A stretch of 34,916 nucleotides of DNA from JAZKFT01 sp043760535 (GTDB taxonomy: Bacteria; Bacteroidota; Bacteroidia; Chitinophagales; Chitinophagaceae): contig JAYUOV010000195.1 in the NCBI GenBank assembly GCA_043760535.1, positions 1 to 34,916 on the forward strand, given 5' to 3'. Shown in pieces: positions 15,607-24,081 of the stretch (within the stretch, counting starts at the first letter, position 1; each line of letters begins with the position of its first letter). The notes beneath the pieces are model-generated. The model saw nothing but the letters and a program-made list of their open reading frames with translations, was not told where the DNA came from and ran no database searches. Made by a program: the position numbers and the translations under genes.

Positions 15607-17697
15607 ATGATATACCCGATGGATATTGCAATTTTAAAAAAGGCCTACCGCCATATATGTGCTGCCAAAAACATGGCCGAAACCTACGAGGCCAACCGAC
15701 AGGTGTGTAAGTACGTGCACAGCACAAGCCGTGGCCACGAAGCCATACAACTGGCCACAGCATTGCATTTACAGCCCTGCGATTATGTAAGCCCTTACTA
15801 CCGTGACGAAAGTTTACTACTCGGCCTTGGCTTTGAGCCTTACCAAATGATGCAACAATTATTGGCCAAAGCCGATGATATTTTTACCAGTGGCCGTAGT
15901 TACTATGGCCACCCTAATTATCGGGGAAAAGATAAACCCACCATCATCCACCAAAGCAGTGCCACGGGTATGCAGGTAATACCTACTACCGGTGTGGCAC
16001 AGGGAATTGCATTTTTACAAAGTATCGGTCAGGGTTCGTCTCTCAGCCAAGGTTTGTATCTCCACGAACCTTCATTACAGCCTGTAGCCCTCTGCTCTCT
16101 TGGCGATGCCAGCATTACCGAAGGCGAAGTAAGCGAAGCCTTTCAGTTTGCGGTTTTAAAAAAATTACCCATTATTTACCTGGTGCAGGATAACGATTGG
16201 GGCATTAGCGTAACCAGCGAAGAAGCAAGAGCCATGGATGCTTATGAATATGCTGCCGGCTTTAAAGGCATGGCAAGGGTACGGGTAGATGGTAGCAATT
16301 TTGAAGAAAGCTATGCCATGATGGAAGAGGCAATAACCCATGTTAGAGCAGGTAAAGGCCCTTTTTTAGTACAGGCCAAAGTGCCACTTCTCGGCCACCA
16401 TACCAGCGGTGTACGAAAAGAATTTTACCGGAGTAAAGAAGACCTTGATAAACATGCCTTAAATGATCCCGGCCCGAAACTAAGGCAGCGGTTACTGGAT
16501 TTGGGTGTACCCGAAACCGAAATTACAAGCATAGAAACTGAAGCGGCAACAGCCATTGAACAGGCTTTTGTAAAAGCCACTGCCGCTCCGGAGCCAGATG
16601 CGGCCACAGTAGCCAATCATGTATTTGCCCCAACTGCTATTGTTGAAGAAAGAGGTGTTCGTTCACCGGCTGGTGCAGAAAAGGTAATGATGGTGGATGC
16701 GGCATTATTTGCCGTTAGAGAAATAATGGAAGACCACCCTACTGCCCTTTTATACGGGCAGGATGTAGGCCGAAGATTGGGCGGTGTGTTTAGAGAAGCG
16801 GCAACACTGGCCGAACAGTTTGGCGACCATCGGGTTTTTAACATGGCTATACAAGAAGCTTATATTATTGGCTCCACCGTGGGCATGTGTGCTGTTGGGG
16901 CAAAGCCAATTGTAGAAGTGCAGTTTGCAGATTATATCTACCCCGGATTTAACCAGCTAGTGACCGAAATATCCAAAAGTTGTTATTTGAGTTGTGGAAA
17001 ATTTCCGATACAAACGCTGATACGGGTGCCTATTGGTGCGTATGGTGGCGGTGGCCCGTATCATAGCGGCAGTATAGAAACCACGCTGCTTTCTATTAAA
17101 GGCATTAAGGTAGTTTACCCATCTAATGCAGCAGATATGAAAGGACTGATGAAAGCTGCTTTTCTGGACCCCAACCCTGTGGTAATGCTGGAGCATAAAG
17201 GATTGTACTGGAGTAAAGTACCCGGAACGGATGACGCAAAATGTGCCGAACCATCGAGGGATTATATCATTCCATTAGGTAAGGGAAGGGTGGCTTTAGA
17301 AGCTGCAGCCGATAAAATAAACCATGGAGAAACCTGCTGCATTATTACCTATGGCATGGGTGTATTTTGGGCCAAAGCAGCAGCTCAAAACTTTAATGCC
17401 CAGGTGGAAGTAATAGACCTTAGAACTCTTTTTCCGCTGGATGAGGAGCTAATTTTTGATACCGTAAAACGACATGGCAAATGCCTGGTACTTACCGAAG
17501 AGCAGCAGAACAATTCCTTTGCCGAAGCATTGGCAGGTAGAATTTCGAATGAATGTTTCCAATATCTTGATGCACCGGTTCTGGTGCTTGGGGCAATGGA
17601 TTTGCCGGCTGTGCCTATTAATTTGGTATTGGAAAAAGCTATGCTGCCCAATGCGGAGAAAGTGGCAGAAAAAATTAAATGGCTGCTTAATTACTAA
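15607..17697 (+). CDS. 2-oxo-acid (branched-chain type) dehydrogenase E1, alpha-beta fusion
   Basis: This is the thiamine-diphosphate-dependent E1 component of a 2-oxo-acid dehydrogenase complex, oxidatively decarboxylating 2-oxo acids (probably 2-oxoisovalerate-type) and passing the acyl group to E2. The 696-aa protein fuses the two usual subunits. The alpha part is residues 1 to about 325, with HSTSRGHEA at 38-46 and a ThDP motif from GDA (166-168) to N196 in LVQDND. The beta part runs from about 355 to 696, with LYGQDVGRRLGGVFR, QEAYIIGSTVGMCAVG, RVPIGAYGGGGPYHSGS and IDLRTLFPLDEE. Such fusions are common in Bacteroidota. No E2 or E3 gene is adjacent, so these must be encoded elsewhere. 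ATG 15607 is used, and M5 is a possible alternative. Pyruvate specificity is not excluded. Confidence 0.92.
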   Translation: MIYPMDIAILKKAYRHICAAKNMAETYEANRQVCKYVHSTSRGHEAIQLATALHLQPCDYVSPYYRDESLLLGLGFEPYQMMQQLLAKADDIFTSGRSYYGHPNYRGKDKPTIIHQSSATGMQVIPTTGVAQGIAFLQSIGQGSSLSQGLYLHEPSLQPVALCSLGDASITEGEVSEAFQFAVLKKLPIIYLVQDNDWGISVTSEEARAMDAYEYAAGFKGMARVRVDGSNFEESYAMMEEAITHVRAGKGPFLVQAKVPLLGHHTSGVRKEFYRSKEDLDKHALNDPGPKLRQRLLDLGVPETEITSIETEAATAIEQAFVKATAAPEPDAATVANHVFAPTAIVEERGVRSPAGAEKVMMVDAALFAVREIMEDHPTALLYGQDVGRRLGGVFREAATLAEQFGDHRVFNMAIQEAYIIGSTVGMCAVGAKPIVEVQFADYIYPGFNQLVTEISKSCYLSCGKFPIQTLIRVPIGAYGGGGPYHSGSIETTLLSIKGIKVVYPSNAADMKGLMKAAFLDPNPVVMLEHKGLYWSKVPGTDDAKCAEPSRDYIIPLGKGRVALEAAADKINHGETCCIITYGMGVFWAKAAAQNFNAQVEVIDLRTLFPLDEELIFDTVKRHGKCLVLTEEQQNNSFAEALAGRISNECFQYLDAPVLVLGAMDLPAVPINLVLEKAMLPNAEKVAEKIKWLLNY

Positions 17698-17706
17698 ATT
17701 TCGGGT

Positions 17707-18078
17707 ATGAAAATAATTAACAACGTTATTTATACTTTATTCCTAATTTCTAAAAAAAGAAACCTTAAAGACCATTATTTAATCTCAAGATCTACTTCGT
17801 TTTTTATTTTTTACGTAAATGCACTTTCACTTATTGCATTTTCATGCTGGCTATGTAATACTAATTTTATCGGTTTGTTTATGTTACATAAAAGCCTGAT
17901 TTTGGTTATTACTTTACTTGGGTTTATTAGGACACAATTTTATGCAAAAAGAACAATCCATAAAGTGCGAAAAATTAAAAACGGATTTACAAAATACCCT
18001 CCCCTTGCAATACTCTCGTATTCAATTTTATCTGTAATAATTCTGTTTTGCTTTATCCAGTTAAATGCTATCTTCTAG
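17707..18078 (+). CDS. Small membrane protein, unknown function
   Basis: This open frame of 123 aa starts 9 nt after the E1 stop. It has a basic N-terminus and three hydrophobic segments at about 30-49, 54-74 and 98-121, with a basic loop between the last two (KRTIHKVRKIKNG). It is more AT-rich than its neighbours and I recognise no family. The tight spacing suggests read-through transcription from E1. A chance open frame is possible, but the membrane-protein hydropathy and positive loops argue for a real gene. Confidence 0.6.
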   Translation: MKIINNVIYTLFLISKKRNLKDHYLISRSTSFFIFYVNALSLIAFSCWLCNTNFIGLFMLHKSLILVITLLGFIRTQFYAKRTIHKVRKIKNGFTKYPPLAILSYSILSVIILFCFIQLNAIF

Positions 18079-18636
18079 TAATTACTCTGGGGTTAAAATC
18101 TAAAACATAAAATTGTTCAAAAAGAATATCTCTCCGAAAAGTATTGCGAAAAATGTGGGTTTGTAAAATGGCTAACCTATACTGCAAAACTTACATAGAT
18201 GGAATATTAGAATATGTAATTAAAGGTAGCGGGGCTGCACCAGGGATAGTAGTGTAAAGCCCGTAGAGCCGCATTGGGTGTATGTATTGCGAAGCTGGAG
18301 TGGGCAATATGCGGCTGCGGACTTGGAACGAATAGCCCGCCCGGGTGCCCTAATTTTTTTTTAAATTTTTTGCATTGGTAAGTAATTACTGGAACTACTC
18401 AATACTGGCAAATTTTTTTTTTAAACCCTTTGGTGTAATAGTTACCATAATGCAATAGCCACGGAGGCTTACCCTTAGCTACCGTTAGTACCACATTTTT
18501 AAAGTTGCAAGACGGTACTAATTAACTAAGAGCTTCATATTGTATATATTGGCTTATGTGTGGATTTTATGGCTCAGAATGCTGGCTTGGGGCTAAGGCC
18601 AATCGTTTCCAACTTATCTTTCCATTTTAATATCAG
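18079..18636. other. Gene-free spacer with coding scraps
   Basis: The first 150 bases read as short protein-like scraps, for example EYLSEKYCEKCGFVKW with a CxxC pair followed by a stop. They are too short to assign. The middle holds a structured, G+C-rich element (18229-18361). The remainder is AT-rich, with two T-runs, up to the T9SS gene. Confidence 0.45.
18229..18361 (+). ncRNA. Structured G+C-rich intergenic element ending in a T-run
   Basis: The element is far more G+C-rich than the surrounding DNA. An exact 8-bp helix (agccgcat 18267-18274 with atgcggct 18309-18316) sits inside a closing helix (gcacc 18237-18241 with ggtgc 18344-18348, plus adjoining GGG/CCC). A run of T follows at 18354-18361. 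It resembles structured spacer repeats known in Bacteroidota ('gggatagtagtg ... gaacgaatagcccgc' type, from memory). It could be a small RNA, a 3' UTR structure or a mobile repeat; no function is established. Confidence 0.4.
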
Positions 18637-20595
18637 ATGCACTATAACATTAAATCAATTCGAATGACTATAAAACTAAAATTACTGATTATACTTTTTT
18701 GCCTGAATGGGGGTGTGCATCGTGCAGCGGCGCAACTATGCCAGGGTAGCCTGGGCGATGCGGTGGTAAATATTACTTTCGGCACAGGTGCCAATCCTGG
18801 ACTGCCGCTGGCATCGGGTATTACCAATTACAATTTTGTTTCCAACCCTTGCCCCAATGATGGGCAGTATGCTATTTCCAATTCCACGGTAGGATGTTTT
18901 AGCAATTCTTGGTTTACAATAAATCAAGATCATACACCGGGTGATGTAAATGGATATATGATGATTGTAAACGCATCGAACGCACCAGGAGATTTTTATG
19001 TGGAAACCGTAAACGGCTTGTGCGGAAGCACTACTTACGAGTTCGCTTCGTGGATATTAAATGTGCATAATGCCGGTGCTTCTACTTGCAGCCCTATCAG
19101 TTTTCCGAATGTTACTTTTAGAATAGAAACAACAACCGGAATGCTGTTGCAATCTTTTCAAACAGGCAATGTTCCTGCCATTTCGGGTTCAGCCTGGACG
19201 CAGTATGGCTTTAATTTTACCACCCCACCCGGCATCACATCGGTAGTATTACGTATGACAAATAATGCGCCTGGCGGCTGTGGAAACGATCTTGTTATTG
19301 ATGATATTACGTTTCGCCCTTGCGGGGCAAAAGTAACTGCAGCACTACAGAACGGCGGTACTACAAAAGACGTTTGCAGTGGCGATACCACAAGCCTTGT
19401 TATTTCTGGCACCGCATCTGCAGGCTATGCCAACCCTTTTTACCAATGGCAGGAAAGTAGCAATAATGGCTCCACCTGGATGGATATTGCTGGGGCTAAT
19501 ACTACTACTTACCGCCGTTTTTCTACGGCTGTGGGTAGTTACCTGTACCGGCTTTCTGTAGCCGAGGCCGTTAATATTTCTATACCATCTTGCAGGGTTC
19601 ATTCGGATAATATTGCGGTAAGGGTTAATGCTTTGCCAGTAGTGAATGTTACCAACAGCAGCCCTGCTTGTGTAGGAGAATCTGTAACGCTAGATGCCGG
19701 CAATGGTGCCATGTATGTATGGACAGGGCCAGCTGGTTACATGAGTACTAGTGGTATGGCAGTAATACAAAATATAACGGTAGGTAATGCAGGTAAGTAT
19801 TTTGTAAAAGTTACCACCATGGCTGGCTGCGAAGCCACCGATTCTACAGTAATAAGTATTAATAGTACGCCTGTGGCAGATGCCGGTGCCGATGTTCGTA
19901 TATGCGAAGGAGTATCTGCCATGCTGCAAGGTAGTGGCGGGCAATCTTTTGCATGGTTACCTGTTACTGGGCTTTCTAACGCTAGCATTGCCGACCCCAT
20001 AGCCCGCCCAACAGACAGCACTTTGTACATTCTTACTGTAAGCAATGGCACCTGTACAAACAATGACTCTGTATTGGTAGCAGTACTTAAAAAACCTGTG
20101 GCCAACGCTGGGCCCAACCAACAGATTTTTCAGGGCGGTTCGGCCAGTTTAACCGGCAGTGTTGGTGGCAATGGAATTACATTTTACTGGACACCCGATT
20201 ATAATATCGTAACAGCAAACAACCTGCAGCCAATGGTAAGCCCAGTAAGCGATACTACCTATACATTACATGTGGAATCGCAGGTAGGATGTGGGGTAGC
20301 TACCGATGATGTATTTGTAAGGGTATTTAAAAAAGTAACCGTACCCAATGTGTTTTCGCCGAACGGCGATGGCATTAATGATGATTGGCGAATAGAGAGT
20401 TTAACTACTTTTCCAGAAGCCGACATCTCCATTTTCGACAGGTATGGAAGGGTAGTTTTTTCTCAAAAAGGCTATGCAAAACCCTGGGATGGGAAATACA
20501 AATCGGCTTCATTGCCCATAGGTACGTATTACTATATAATAGATCTAAAAAATGGGATGAAGAAGCTGAATGGGTCTATTACCTTGTTGCGGTGA
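18637..20595 (+). CDS. T9SS type B (gliding-motility C-terminal domain) surface protein
   Basis: This is a 652-aa secreted protein. The start is ATG 18637, or ATG 18664 (MTIKLKLLIILFCLNG), which gives a shorter and cleaner signal peptide ending in AAAQ. Residues about 35-230 resemble an adhesive, jelly-roll-like domain with many Cys and Gly (NPCPNDGQYAISNSTVGCF, CGSTTYEFASWILN). Three Ig/PKD-like modules follow, at about 245-330, 332-410 and 413-485, each with a C-x-G-xS/T-type opening and YxW, plus a further one to about 565. The last 80 residues are a CHU_C-type sorting domain (NVFSPNGDGINDDW, IFDRYGRVVF, PIGTYYYIIDL). That domain routes cargo through the type IX system to the cell surface. 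Probably an adhesin, ligand unknown. It is convergent with the next gene across 39 nt. Confidence 0.93.
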   Translation: MHYNIKSIRMTIKLKLLIILFCLNGGVHRAAAQLCQGSLGDAVVNITFGTGANPGLPLASGITNYNFVSNPCPNDGQYAISNSTVGCFSNSWFTINQDHTPGDVNGYMMIVNASNAPGDFYVETVNGLCGSTTYEFASWILNVHNAGASTCSPISFPNVTFRIETTTGMLLQSFQTGNVPAISGSAWTQYGFNFTTPPGITSVVLRMTNNAPGGCGNDLVIDDITFRPCGAKVTAALQNGGTTKDVCSGDTTSLVISGTASAGYANPFYQWQESSNNGSTWMDIAGANTTTYRRFSTAVGSYLYRLSVAEAVNISIPSCRVHSDNIAVRVNALPVVNVTNSSPACVGESVTLDAGNGAMYVWTGPAGYMSTSGMAVIQNITVGNAGKYFVKVTTMAGCEATDSTVISINSTPVADAGADVRICEGVSAMLQGSGGQSFAWLPVTGLSNASIADPIARPTDSTLYILTVSNGTCTNNDSVLVAVLKKPVANAGPNQQIFQGGSASLTGSVGGNGITFYWTPDYNIVTANNLQPMVSPVSDTTYTLHVESQVGCGVATDDVFVRVFKKVTVPNVFSPNGDGINDDWRIESLTTFPEADISIFDRYGRVVFSQKGYAKPWDGKYKSASLPIGTYYYIIDLKNGMKKLNGSITLLR

Positions 20596-20634
20596 GTAAG
20601 ACACATTACAAATATAATAGGTATTAAAATTGGG

Positions 20635-21288
20635 TTACGTATTTGTAACAGCAATGCCTTGTTTTAAATAACTGTTTTCTACAGCTTCTTTTAAAAGTAT
20701 TCTTGCCAAGTCGGCTCGGGTAATGGTCCATTTGCCTATTGTGTTTTGGTAAAGGTTTGGTTCAATAATAACCTTGCCTGTGGCGGGTTTATTGGTAAGG
20801 CCAGGTGGCCGAACAATGGTATAATCAAGATTGCTTTCTTCAAGGATGGTTTCCATTAAAGCCATATCGTATATAAAACCTGCAAACAGAACGGGCTTTA
20901 AAATCCATTGCAAAACCCAACTGTTTTCTTTAGCCTTTTTGCTACCCCAGCTGGATATACAAATAATGCGTTTGGTAACACCGGCGGCTTCCATGGCTTT
21001 TACAAAAATAGCCATGGTTTCGGAGTACAGTTTGGTACGTTTAAAGGTATTGGTGCCGTGTACGCCAAGGCAGCTAATTACAACATCGGGCTGTAATTCG
21101 GCAAGGGTTTTTGTTACAAATTCAAGGTTGTAAATGTCTCCTTTGATGATTTGTAAACCGGGGAAAGCCTCTAGGGGAGCCGTATTTCTTACAATAGCAG
21201 TAACGGTATGGTGTAGCGCCAATGCCTGTTTAATAACTTCGAGGCCGGTATTGCCGGTGGCACCACATACTATTATTCTTTTTTGCAT
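20635..21288 (-). CDS. NAD(P)-binding atypical SDR (NmrA/BLVRB-like) reductase
   Basis: This Rossmann-fold oxidoreductase has 217 aa from the ATG at 21288. That start is preferred to the ATG at 21303 because the beta strand and glycine motif then come right at the N-terminus (MQKRIIVCGATGNTG). G9, G12 and G15 bind NAD(P). It also shows VISCLGVHGTN, a CISSWGS strand and VRPPGLTN, typical of atypical short-chain dehydrogenases related to biliverdin-IXbeta/flavin reductases and NmrA-like proteins. There is no YxxxK pair in the classical place. The substrate is unknown. It lies between the T9SS cargo gene and the heme locus but faces the former, so no functional link is claimed. Confidence 0.87.
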   Translation of the reverse strand: MQKRIIVCGATGNTGLEVIKQALALHHTVTAIVRNTAPLEAFPGLQIIKGDIYNLEFVTKTLAELQPDVVISCLGVHGTNTFKRTKLYSETMAIFVKAMEAAGVTKRIICISSWGSKKAKENSWVLQWILKPVLFAGFIYDMALMETILEESNLDYTIVRPPGLTNKPATGKVIIEPNLYQNTIGKWTITRADLARILLKEAVENSYLKQGIAVTNT

Positions 21289-21365
21289 TAGCAAGTGTAG
21301 CATTTTTTCTTTGGCCTGTGGCCAAAGAAAAAACAGACAGGTGTTAGCTGCCGGTATTTACAGTG

Positions 21366-21373
21366 CGAAAGTA
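21366..21373 (-). promoter_or_regulatory. Probable -7 element for the SDR gene
   Basis: On the minus strand the bases read TACTTTCG followed by CA, matching TAnnTTTG with one change. This is the same form as the rpsA -7 element. It is 78 nt upstream of the start. No clear TTG lies at the usual distance. Confidence 0.35.
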
Positions 21374-21569
21374 AATATCTTTAAATGAAGTATTTGGGTT
21401 TGGGGCTAAATTAGAGCGTGTTCTAACATTTGAGCTTACTTAAAACCGCATTAATTTTCCTTAACATAAATGGCATAGACAAACAAGTGTTAAGGCAGTT
21501 AAAATTAGTAGGTTACTGGGTTTATCATTCTTCTAACCATCATCATTTTCAACATAAAGAAACAATAAA

Positions 21570-21803
21570 TCATTGGGCTAATACCTTGTCAAGATGCTCA
21601 ACAAATTTGCTAATTTCGGAACTGATGCGGACATCTATTTCAGCGTCTTTAATATTTTTTGTGTTGTAGTCTTTGGCTAAAGCAAATAGGTAATCGTGTA
21701 GTACTTTTCCTGCTACTTTTGTTTGTAATGTAATTGTATTTTAGCTGTTGATAATACCCGCCCATGCCTGCCGAACCTTACCCCAAAATGCACTATTTTT
21801 TTT
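21570..21803 (-). pseudogene. Cut-off C-terminal part of the DUF6607-like gene
   Basis: Directly after the TAG that ends the upstream open frame (21804-21806), the same frame continues to read as protein. The segments are KKNSAFWGKVRQAWAGIINS, then a TAA (21741-21743), then NTITLQTKVAGKVLHDYLFA and LAKDYNTKNIKDAEIDVRIS, ending at a TGA at 21570-21572. The coordinate differences (63 and 234) are multiples of three, so no frameshift is involved. With this tail the whole gene would be 936 nt, about 310 aa, which agrees with my recollection of the family's usual length. The tail is therefore a real gene end separated by two nonsense codons. Confidence 0.8.
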
Positions 21804-22505
21804 CTAATAATTAAGACCGGCAGCACATAATTTTTCATCCACCCTTTTATAACTATTGATGCCTTTTTCTTGTACCAGTAATTTATCTACTCCGTCTTTA
21901 CGAATCACTTTATCATTATCCTGCTCGTGTACATACCCACTATCGGTAATATTTAAGCGGTTGGTGCGTTTTAAAATATTGTAGTCGCTTCTGATGGTGT
22001 ATTTACGGCGGGGCAGTGGCGCATCGGTGGTGTTTTGCCAAATTATTTTGCCATCCAGATTTACAAATTGGCTATAGCCCTGGTAGCGTGGCTCGTCGCT
22101 TACTTCCCACACGGTTTGTGTCCATTTGCCTTTTACAACATCTGGTTTCACTTGTTGTTTTACCCAGGTTTTATCGCCTTTATAGTTCCAAATTATGGGG
22201 TTTTCATACATCCATTCTTCACGCCAATGCTTTACAATTACGCTATCGTTTAGTACCAATAAATGCTGTATCACCATTTTTGTATTTGTTGATTCAATAG
22301 GTATTGAAAGCTCAATGCCACCGTTAATATCGTCACGGTCACGAAACACATAGTCTTCTTTTGGGGAAAAAGTTTCGGCATACTTAAATTGTACGGCAAA
22401 GCAGCCGCAAAGCTTTTCCACAATGGTTTTGTCATGAGGAGCTTGGGCATGTACCTGTGCCGAAAAGCTAACGGTTACGGCGATTATTGCTACTAATATT
22501 TTCAT
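21804..22505 (-). CDS. DUF6607-like exported protein, truncated by a premature stop
   Basis: This is a predicted exported protein, 233 aa as it stands. It has a signal peptide (MKILVAIIAVTVSFSAQVHAQ), then family-like blocks: LCGCFAVQFKYAETFSPKEDY, VIQHLLVLN, VKHWREEWMYEN, GKWTQTVWEVSDEPRYQGYS, WQNTTDAPLPRRKYTIRSDYN and VHEQDNDKVIRKDGVD. These are the features I associate with DUF6607, a family found beside HmuY/TonB heme-uptake genes. That fits its place as the last gene after the HmuY gene. Its biochemical role is unknown. The frame stops at TAG 21804, about 78 codons short of the family's usual end, and the missing end is still present downstream. Whether the shortened protein folds is uncertain. 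A terminator separates it from the HmuY gene. Confidence 0.8.
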   Translation of the reverse strand: MKILVAIIAVTVSFSAQVHAQAPHDKTIVEKLCGCFAVQFKYAETFSPKEDYVFRDRDDINGGIELSIPIESTNTKMVIQHLLVLNDSVIVKHWREEWMYENPIIWNYKGDKTWVKQQVKPDVVKGKWTQTVWEVSDEPRYQGYSQFVNLDGKIIWQNTTDAPLPRRKYTIRSDYNILKRTNRLNITDSGYVHEQDNDKVIRKDGVDKLLVQEKGINSYKRVDEKLCAAGLNY

Positions 22506-22585
22506 GTTTTTTTACAATTGAATGACAAAGTAATAGCCATAATGGCGGCATCATTTACGGTATCGGTTAACGCATTTACGCAATA

Positions 22586-22622
22586 CGAAAAAGCCACCCG
22601 GCAAATAGCGGATGGCTTTATT
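22586..22622 (-). terminator. Terminator after the HmuY gene
   Basis: Arms aaagccacccg (22590-22600) and cggatggcttt (22609-22619) pair over 11 bp with one G-T wobble. A T-run follows on the minus strand. It lies between the HmuY-type gene and the DUF6607-like gene, so the latter may depend on read-through or its own promoter. Confidence 0.7.
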
Positions 22623-22644
22623 ATAAATGATGTGTAAGAATGTA

Positions 22645-24051
22645 TTAACCTCTTTTTATCAATACAGATTCGTAGGCGGGATAGCCCCTGTCGCCGTTTT
22701 GGGTAAGTGCGGTAAAGCGTATTTTGTAATAATTATTATCGCCATCTTTTACTATATAAAACCTATCTGTACGCACCGCCGGCATAGTATTTGGGCCACC
22801 ACCCGAACGCCAATCGGCAGCTATTGCATTTTGTGTGTTAAGAAAAGTTTGTGCAGCAATATCGGCCTCATTAAAATCTGCAAAGGTTTTTGCGGAGGTC
22901 ATTACTTTGGCTATTTGCACATTGCGGTTAATTAGTAACACATCCTGAAATAAATAGGGTACTTCTCCGCTACCAAAGTTGGTAGTGTTACTAAAAAAAG
23001 TCCAGGCCAAATCCCATTTTTTCTTTGTGGGTTCCACAGTAACTGCACCCGTTTCAAAAGATAAATATTTAAAAAAATAAGCATCATCTTTAGCTATATC
23101 TATACTGGAAAAAGTAGTGGCTGCTATATCGGCATGTTGCAATGTATATCCACCAGCTGCATTGCGGATGATGCGAATTTTTTTCCAGCCTCTTGCTGGA
23201 GCTGGACTTCCTACGCCGGAGCCACGGTTTACGATATACACTTTATTATCGGCAGCAGTAGCAGAAATGGTGGCAATGGCTGTTTTATTAAGGTCGCCGG
23301 TTGGGTAATCAATATATGGCAGTGATGATACAGTAGGTGCTATACCGTTAAAAAAAACATCGGCAAAAAAACCCAAAGTATCTGCCGCTGTTACAGTAGC
23401 CAAATTGGTTTTATTTATTGGCTTCGCCATCATGGCAGATGATGAATTGAGTATAACACGGTAATCATCTGCACCGCTATAAAAACCCAAATCCCATGAA
23501 GTGCGCAGTACAGGTGTTTGCCGATTGGCACTTAAATCTATAAACACTTTATTACCATAGGTAGGGCCGCCACCGTTTACCACAAGGTTAGCATTGGTAG
23601 CTACCAGTTCTTTAAAAGTAAGAGCAAGCTGCTTACTCGCACCAATAAATATAGGTGCGGCAGAACTGTATAAATCGAAAAACAATTTTTCATCTCCATC
23701 ATACAAAACACTGGCTACTTTGCTTACTGTAAAAGAAGCTTCATTGTTTCCCGATGGGATATTAATAGTAAGCTTGCCACTTACAGCAGCAGGTGTAGTG
23801 GTATATTTAACGCCATAAGCCAGTTGGGTTTCGGTAAGGTTTATGGTTACAGCAATATCCCTATCGGTAGGCCGTACCAATTTTACTTTTAGTGTTATGC
23901 TATTTTTTGCTTCTTCCAAACCCTGTGCGGCGTATTCAAAATTTACCAGATTATCGGCTATTTCGCCTATCATTCTTTTGCGGCAGGCGGTAGTAAATAG
24001 GGTTGCTGCCAGTAGTATTAATAGAGTTCTCATAGATTTAATATTAAACAT
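22645..24051 (-). CDS. hmuY: HmuY-family heme-binding lipoprotein with N-terminal Calx-beta-like domain
   Basis: This is a predicted surface lipoprotein of 468 aa that probably captures heme and passes it to the TonB receptor encoded just upstream. The lipobox is LFTTAC. The start is ATG 24051, or equally ATG 24033 (MRTLLILLAATLFTTAC). Residues about 35-165 look like a Calx-beta/DUF4843-type beta domain (KNSITLKVKLVRPTDRDIAV, DGDEKLFFDL). The rest resembles HmuY: KVFIDLSANRQTPVLRTSWDLGFYSG, then KKKWDLAWTFFS and RFYIVKDGDNNYYKIRF near the end. P. gingivalis HmuY is about 216 aa with two His heme ligands. Here no obvious equivalent His pair is seen, and the AMMAKP segment could supply Met ligands (inference). 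The receptor gene ends only 30 nt upstream, so the two are an operon. Confidence 0.85.
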   Translation of the reverse strand: MFNIKSMRTLLILLAATLFTTACRKRMIGEIADNLVNFEYAAQGLEEAKNSITLKVKLVRPTDRDIAVTINLTETQLAYGVKYTTTPAAVSGKLTINIPSGNNEASFTVSKVASVLYDGDEKLFFDLYSSAAPIFIGASKQLALTFKELVATNANLVVNGGGPTYGNKVFIDLSANRQTPVLRTSWDLGFYSGADDYRVILNSSSAMMAKPINKTNLATVTAADTLGFFADVFFNGIAPTVSSLPYIDYPTGDLNKTAIATISATAADNKVYIVNRGSGVGSPAPARGWKKIRIIRNAAGGYTLQHADIAATTFSSIDIAKDDAYFFKYLSFETGAVTVEPTKKKWDLAWTFFSNTTNFGSGEVPYLFQDVLLINRNVQIAKVMTSAKTFADFNEADIAAQTFLNTQNAIAADWRSGGGPNTMPAVRTDRFYIVKDGDNNYYKIRFTALTQNGDRGYPAYESVLIKRG

Positions 24052-24081
24052 TATTTTTTTACTTTATATTAATTTAAATTT

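Noticed and set aside
21430..21669. 79-codon open frame before the DUF6607 tail
   Set aside because: It overlaps, antisense, the in-frame tail of the DUF6607-like gene and has no supporting features.
21741..21806. Stop-codon reassignment or programmed readthrough in the DUF6607-like gene
   Set aside because: Two different stops (TAG, TAA) are involved and other genes in the window end normally on the same codons. No readthrough signal was recognised. Recent nonsense mutation is simpler.
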